From the NCBI GenBank assembly GCA_034190875.2, contig CM067344.1, forward strand, positions 13,870,301 through 13,934,300: a stretch of DNA of 64,000 nt, in the 5' to 3' direction. Shown piece by piece: positions 59,812 through 64,000 of this stretch. Positions within the stretch are counted from its first letter, which is position 1; the number at the start of each line of letters is the position of its first letter. The translations under genes were made by a program, and so were the position numbers. The stretch is from Urechis unicinctus (lineage: Eukaryota > Annelida > Polychaeta > Xenopneusta > Urechidae). Below the pieces are notes generated by a model. It did not search any database. It was given only the letters and a program-made list of their open reading frames with translations, and was not told the DNA's origin.

Positions 59812-60920
59812 GATTTGCATAGATCGTTGGTATGTAATGTGTTCGATTTACATCTTAAAACAACTGGACTATTGAGTTTCTTATCCTACTTCCTGCCAAC
59901 ACCTCCCCATCTCCCAACGCACTCTCCCCATGTACGCATATGCTTGTAATTGTTATATCTGAACAAGTAGAAAGAGAAGTCAGGGTGATTAGTGTCTGAA
60001 TTTATAGCGCAAAGTCATTTATTTCATGTAGGTGTATCAGTGTGTCACTTGCAGGGTTATTCAGTATGTCAATAGTTCCATTATTTACTTGTTATAGATG
60101 GGTTTTGTCAATATGGTTTGGTCTAGATACAGGCCGGATTTATATCTAAGTTGAGCCCCACCACTCCGGGAACTGGATTAACTGGTTACCACTTGTTGTA
60201 ATATGTTGGTGGTAGTGAATACTATATATATTCAATGATTGTTCGGTTTTGGTCGAACCAGGTAAATTAATTGATAATCACCTGCATCAGCCAATGGTCT
60301 CTGCACCGGCTTATCTGTAGGGTCACTGACTTATTATCTTCAGAATCCTGAATTATATTTCAAAGAAAGGCATACATTACGCAGAAACCCACAAGACTTA
60401 AATGATCCCAGGTACAGTGCACAACAAAATAAACTATTAATTACAATTTACACAGCGTAGATGAGTTTCGACCAACAAATATAATAATCTGAATCAGACC
60501 AATTTCCTTTTTTTGTGTGGTATCGTGATAAAGGGTACAAACCGATGATATTAGCACAGACGTAGGGATCCCCGAAATTCCCTCAATTGTTTCTCCATTT
60601 CAACAACTTTAAAAGACTTTTCCGATCCTATTAGGCCCTTAAGATAGTTGGCTAACAACAACACATTAAAAAATTATAATTTATAATGTTAGCATAATGT
60701 GTCATTCAAGACGAACGACTGCTATTTTATTTTTATAATTGAATGTGCACCTTAAACTAGTTGATATGCCTACACATAGCTACAAGGTGTGTGTCGTGCT
60801 CGTTCAGCCCCTGCGAGAGCCGACAATGAAGCTGACATATTTAATCACTGATCTGTCCGCATTGCATGCTGATGGATTACTTCATGACCCGAATACGTTC
60901 AGATGCTGTTAGTAACTATC
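59812..60920. other. Unrecognised 1.1-kb stretch (copy 2)
   Basis: Duplicate of 54880-55971 with few differences, for example an extra ct in ggtctctgcacc that shifts the short frame. No gene is supported. Confidence 0.4.
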
Positions 60921-60921
60921 T

Positions 60922-61208
60922 TTTTTTGATCCCTTACTATCTACGTGATAATTTCCAAACTTGGACCCTTTAATATCTAGTTGCTTACTGTATGGCTCGA
61001 ATCCCTCAACATCTAGTCGCTTACTGGTTCAACTCAGATACTTGAATATCTAGTCCCTTGCTGCATGGATCGGATCCATTAACAGCTGAGATGATACCTA
61101 CTTGGCTCGGATCCCTTATCAACTAGATGATAACTGCCTTGCTAGGATCCCTTAACAACAAGATGATAACTACCTGTCTCGGATCCCTTAACAGCCAGGT
61201 GATATCTA
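60922..61208. repeat. Degenerate minisatellite, ~36-bp unit (copy 2)
   Basis: Duplicate of 55972-56259, nearly identical. Confidence 0.75.
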
Positions 61209-61252
61209 ACAACCTTTTCGATATCGTGTATTGAATTGTTACTGTACGTTAG

Positions 61253-62750
61253 CCTGTATAACCTGCAAGGCCTGGTCCCTTTGCATCTCTGTGGCGTTAA
61301 TTTTGAGGTCGCAAATCAAATCCTCTGCGGGAAACTTGTAACAAAGTATAAGTTGATGATCATATTTAAAAGATTAAAGACCAGAAAACAAAACAAGATG
61401 CTAGTGTAGCGTGCGAGTGGTATGGTTCAAATAGCGAAATGGGATCGTTATCAGACTTTCCGTTAGCTTAACTAGTTCTGATTCAGCCACAACTATTAGC
61501 GATAATACGAGACAGTCTGTGCCGTTTTTGAGGTCCCGCTTTCCAGGACATCCAGGCAAACCCCGACTGACTCGAATACCCGCAATATTGTTCCACTTAA
61601 TGGAGCTCACCAATGAAACTTCAAGAAGGCTTTCGTGACAGAACTACAAGTCTTTATTTCAACTACGAAAATGCAATCTGCTCGCTGCGAAGATGCCACA
61701 GCTTATATAAACAAGGTCACGTGACCACGCGGTTATCATGTGAAATGTTAAACATCATAATAAATGCATAGACATTAAAATACTATACAAGTTATACATT
61801 ATATACAAGCACAAGAAACATCAATATACACAGGAAACATCAATATACCCACACAGGAAACATCAATACAAAAGTACATTAAGACACAAGTGCAACCAAT
61901 GAACCAAATATCTCTCCCATCATTTACTGCGCGACTCAGACCCCCTACCTAGAGCGGGAAGCAGTTAGGCGCGAAAACCTGCATCTGGCACGCTAGTATA
62001 CTTACATTTTGTCAATATATTGTCAGTATAAGCCATCAATTTATACAAACAACTAATGTCTGCTTAGAATTCAATGGTTCTTGTGTAATTGCATGCCTGT
62101 TTTAAGGATTTAATTTTAAAAAAAAGTCATATGGAATTGTGGTTATAGTCAGCAATTCCATGCATTTGACATGCAATATGCAATGCATGCCAGCTTTGCG
62201 TTAGAGTCTTTCAGGATGAGGACCCACTGCAATCAGCTATTCACATAAACAGCATTTCTCCAGCCTACACAAACCACAGGCACTCACAGGCGAGTGTTTT
62301 AAAAACACAATACCCTGTCATTCTTCCCGTTGATAGCATAATACGGGTATTCACTCCAAATATTGAGCAATCATGGGTTGGTAGGGGCAGTATGATACAA
62401 ACAATCAAACAAACAAAGACGAACTAAATAACCTCAATTTAGATACTAGAAGGCAAAAGATGAGGACATTTTTTCAATCTTGATGTCGTTGTGAAAAGAT
62501 ACAGGCCTTATTTAAATCATGATCTACTGCAAATGATACAGTCTGGATTCAAATACACACACCGCTGTATTGAAGTAAATGAGAATGAGTATAGGTGTTT
62601 CAGAATGTTCTTGTTGGACGAGAAGTGCTGTGGGGCTTGACTTATCCGACCACTGACAGCAGGCTCAGGGGGATTTGGCCACAACTTGATGGAAAACTCG
62701 TAAAAGGACAGATCATCTGCCCCTGAGTTCAAACTGTCAAATATTCTGTA
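61253..62750 (+). pseudogene. PIGQ 3' remnant (exons 6, 7, 9) interrupted by a solo LTR
   Basis: Duplicate of 56305-57800: exon 6 part 61253-61332, exon 7 part 62194-62290, exon 9 part 62604-62750. Confidence 0.8.
61405..61991 (-). mobile_element. Solo LTR (copy 2, carried by duplication)
   Basis: Same LTR, same insertion site and same flanking GCTAG as at 56457, with only a few differences. It was copied with the unit and did not insert independently. Confidence 0.78.
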
Positions 62751-63033
62751 TTTATTCCTAAATAAAATATTATCATGCTCCATGGTGGAAACCGCTCAAT
62801 GAACATAACTTACAGTCATATCACGTTTTGTTTTCATTCGGAAAATCGATTCCTGATTAAACGATCTTTTAAATCAAAGACTTGAAATAGGGTGAATCTT
62901 TACAACACAATGGCGTATAATAGGAATGATATATTATACAACAAAACACCTACACGTGTTCAACCATTGCCATCATTTGGTGTCCGACAACCACTATAAA
63001 AACAATAATCAATGTTTCAACTAACAAATGATA

Positions 63034-63711
63034 TTAATGAGCCTTGGCAACAATATTCTTTTCACGACGAGCAAGAAAACCTGGCATTCTTTGTTTGTGA
63101 ATAACCCACGGGGGAAGAGAACCATGCAAGTAGCCTTTCAAGCCATGAACAGCACAGCCAAAGGTACGACTCTGGACACCGATGGTTGACATTGCAGACT
63201 TGACGTATGTTGCTGCTGTTGGAACAAAGATGCTGGGGGGCATATTACTCATTTTGGTTGACACGTAGAAGGGGAGCAGAGATTGAACTATGATCCCTTT
63301 GCTTCTGTACTCCACTTCCAAACCGCGGCTGAAAAAGTCCACAAAGGCCTTAGAGGCAGAGTAGACTGTGAGGAGAGCACATGGGACGATTGCAACACCG
63401 GATGCGTTGTTGATGATGACGCCACGTCGTCGACTCTCCATTTGGGGCAGTATCATGTGGGTCATCATGACAACGGAATGGCAATTCACGTTTACAATGT
63501 TCTTCAACATCTCGGAATCCACTTCACACAGGAATCCAGGGAATTCATAGGAAAAACCAACATTATTCACCAAAATACCTATTTCCAAACCTGAGATATC
63601 CTTCTTGATTTTGTCAAAAATTTCGGGACCATCGGTAAAGTCAACAGCAATGCACTTGGTCTTCACTTTGGATTGGCTTTCAATTTCATCAGCAACATTC
63701 TTTAGTTTCTC
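63034..63711 (-). pseudogene. HSD17B12-like SDR, copy 13 (5' truncated by minisatellite)
   Basis: The C-terminal two thirds are identical in protein to copy 12, including NNVG, Ser, Tyr and Lys. Coding sequence stops at 63711 within the EKLKNVADE region, where the minisatellite begins, removing about the first 100 residues with the membrane anchor and TGATDGIG. It cannot bind cofactor in the normal way. Confidence 0.88.
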
Positions 63712-63870
63712 AGATAACTGCCTGTCTCGGATCCCTTAGCAGCTAGATGATCACCGCCTGTCTCGGATCCCGTAGCAGCTAGATGATCACTGCCTGTCTC
63801 GGATCCCTTAGCAGCTAGATGATCACCGCCTGTCTCGGATCCCGTAGCAGCTAGATGATCACTGCCTGTC
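63712..63870. repeat. 36-bp minisatellite, about 4.4 units
   Basis: Units alternate between two types (gatcaccgcctgtctcgg and gatcactgcctgtctcgg; cccgtagcag and cccttagcag), so the higher-order period is 72 bp. The unit length is a multiple of 3 and reads on the - strand as SDHLAATGSETG / GDHLAAKGSETG within a 71-codon frame, which is probably incidental. Confidence 0.92.
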
Positions 63871-64000
63871 GAATGTTCACTTTGTGCCCATTTCGCGTTC
63901 TCTTCCGTATGAAACATCAGAGGAGTAGTTTTTACCTGCCGAACAAAAGAACAGTGATGTTTGCATCATGTCAAAGCATTTATTATGGATTACCTTTAGT
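63871..64000. other. Right end of window, nothing recognised
   Basis: No match to the array, to known elements or to a gene was seen in these 130 bp. Confidence 0.5.

Larger units (their letters stand above)
54135..64000. repeat. Tandem duplication of ~4.94 kb (two copies)
   Basis: Offset 4941-4946 bp (53870/58811, 58088/63034). Each unit has block U, PIGQ remnants, the unrecognised 1.1-kb stretch, a degenerate minisatellite, a solo LTR and an SDR gene (copies 12 and 13). Identity is very high, so this is among the youngest events here. The second unit is cut short at 63711. Confidence 0.9.

Noticed and set aside
63702-63917. 71-codon frame with 12-residue repeats (SDHLAATGSETG)
   Set aside because: Explained by a 36-bp minisatellite whose unit length is a multiple of three; no flanking coding signal.

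Overview
The window looks like animal nuclear DNA: AT-rich, with GT-AG introns, long (GT)n and (TA)n tracts, and several classes of eukaryotic transposon. A marine invertebrate such as a mollusc is my best guess, but nothing seen here fixes the phylum.

Layout. Positions 1063-4867 hold a complete nine-exon gene on the + strand for PIGQ, a subunit of the enzyme that starts GPI-anchor synthesis. Facing it, at 5228-6226 on the - strand, is an intronless short-chain dehydrogenase/reductase (SDR) gene of the HSD17B12/HSD17B3/HSDL1 group. These two genes are the founder locus. Everything to the right is built from repeated copies of the junction between them: the 3' end of PIGQ (exons 6, 7 and 9, all decayed) followed by another SDR gene on the - strand. 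I count 13 SDR copies. Six are open and keep the catalytic Ser-Tyr-Lys set (5228, 15470, 18618, 26310, 53129, 58088). One lacks only its last ~30 residues (21769). Six are pseudogenes or fragments (8997, 29839, 33403, 48485, 50597, 63034).

The copies sit in nested tandem duplications of 1.0, 2.5, 3.15, 3.55 and 4.9 kb. The array is interrupted by a decayed Ty3/gypsy LTR retrotransposon (35007-43514, - strand) that itself carries a 1-kb Mutator-like element in its reverse transcriptase gene, by a decayed THAP/P-element-like DNA transposon (44.7-48.2 kb, + strand) that carries a 179-bp insertion with an 8-bp target duplication, and by one solo LTR that was copied with its host unit (56457 and 61405). 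A 36-bp minisatellite cuts off the last SDR copy at 63711.

How it fits together. Every full-length PIGQ exon 6 copy shares one nonsense change, so a dead PIGQ tail was already hitchhiking with the SDR gene when the array grew. Several SDR open frames stayed open while the linked PIGQ exons rotted, which suggests selection on the SDR copies. The copies are mosaics of each other, as expected from unequal crossing-over and gene conversion. The founder SDR was probably a retrocopy, because it has no introns.
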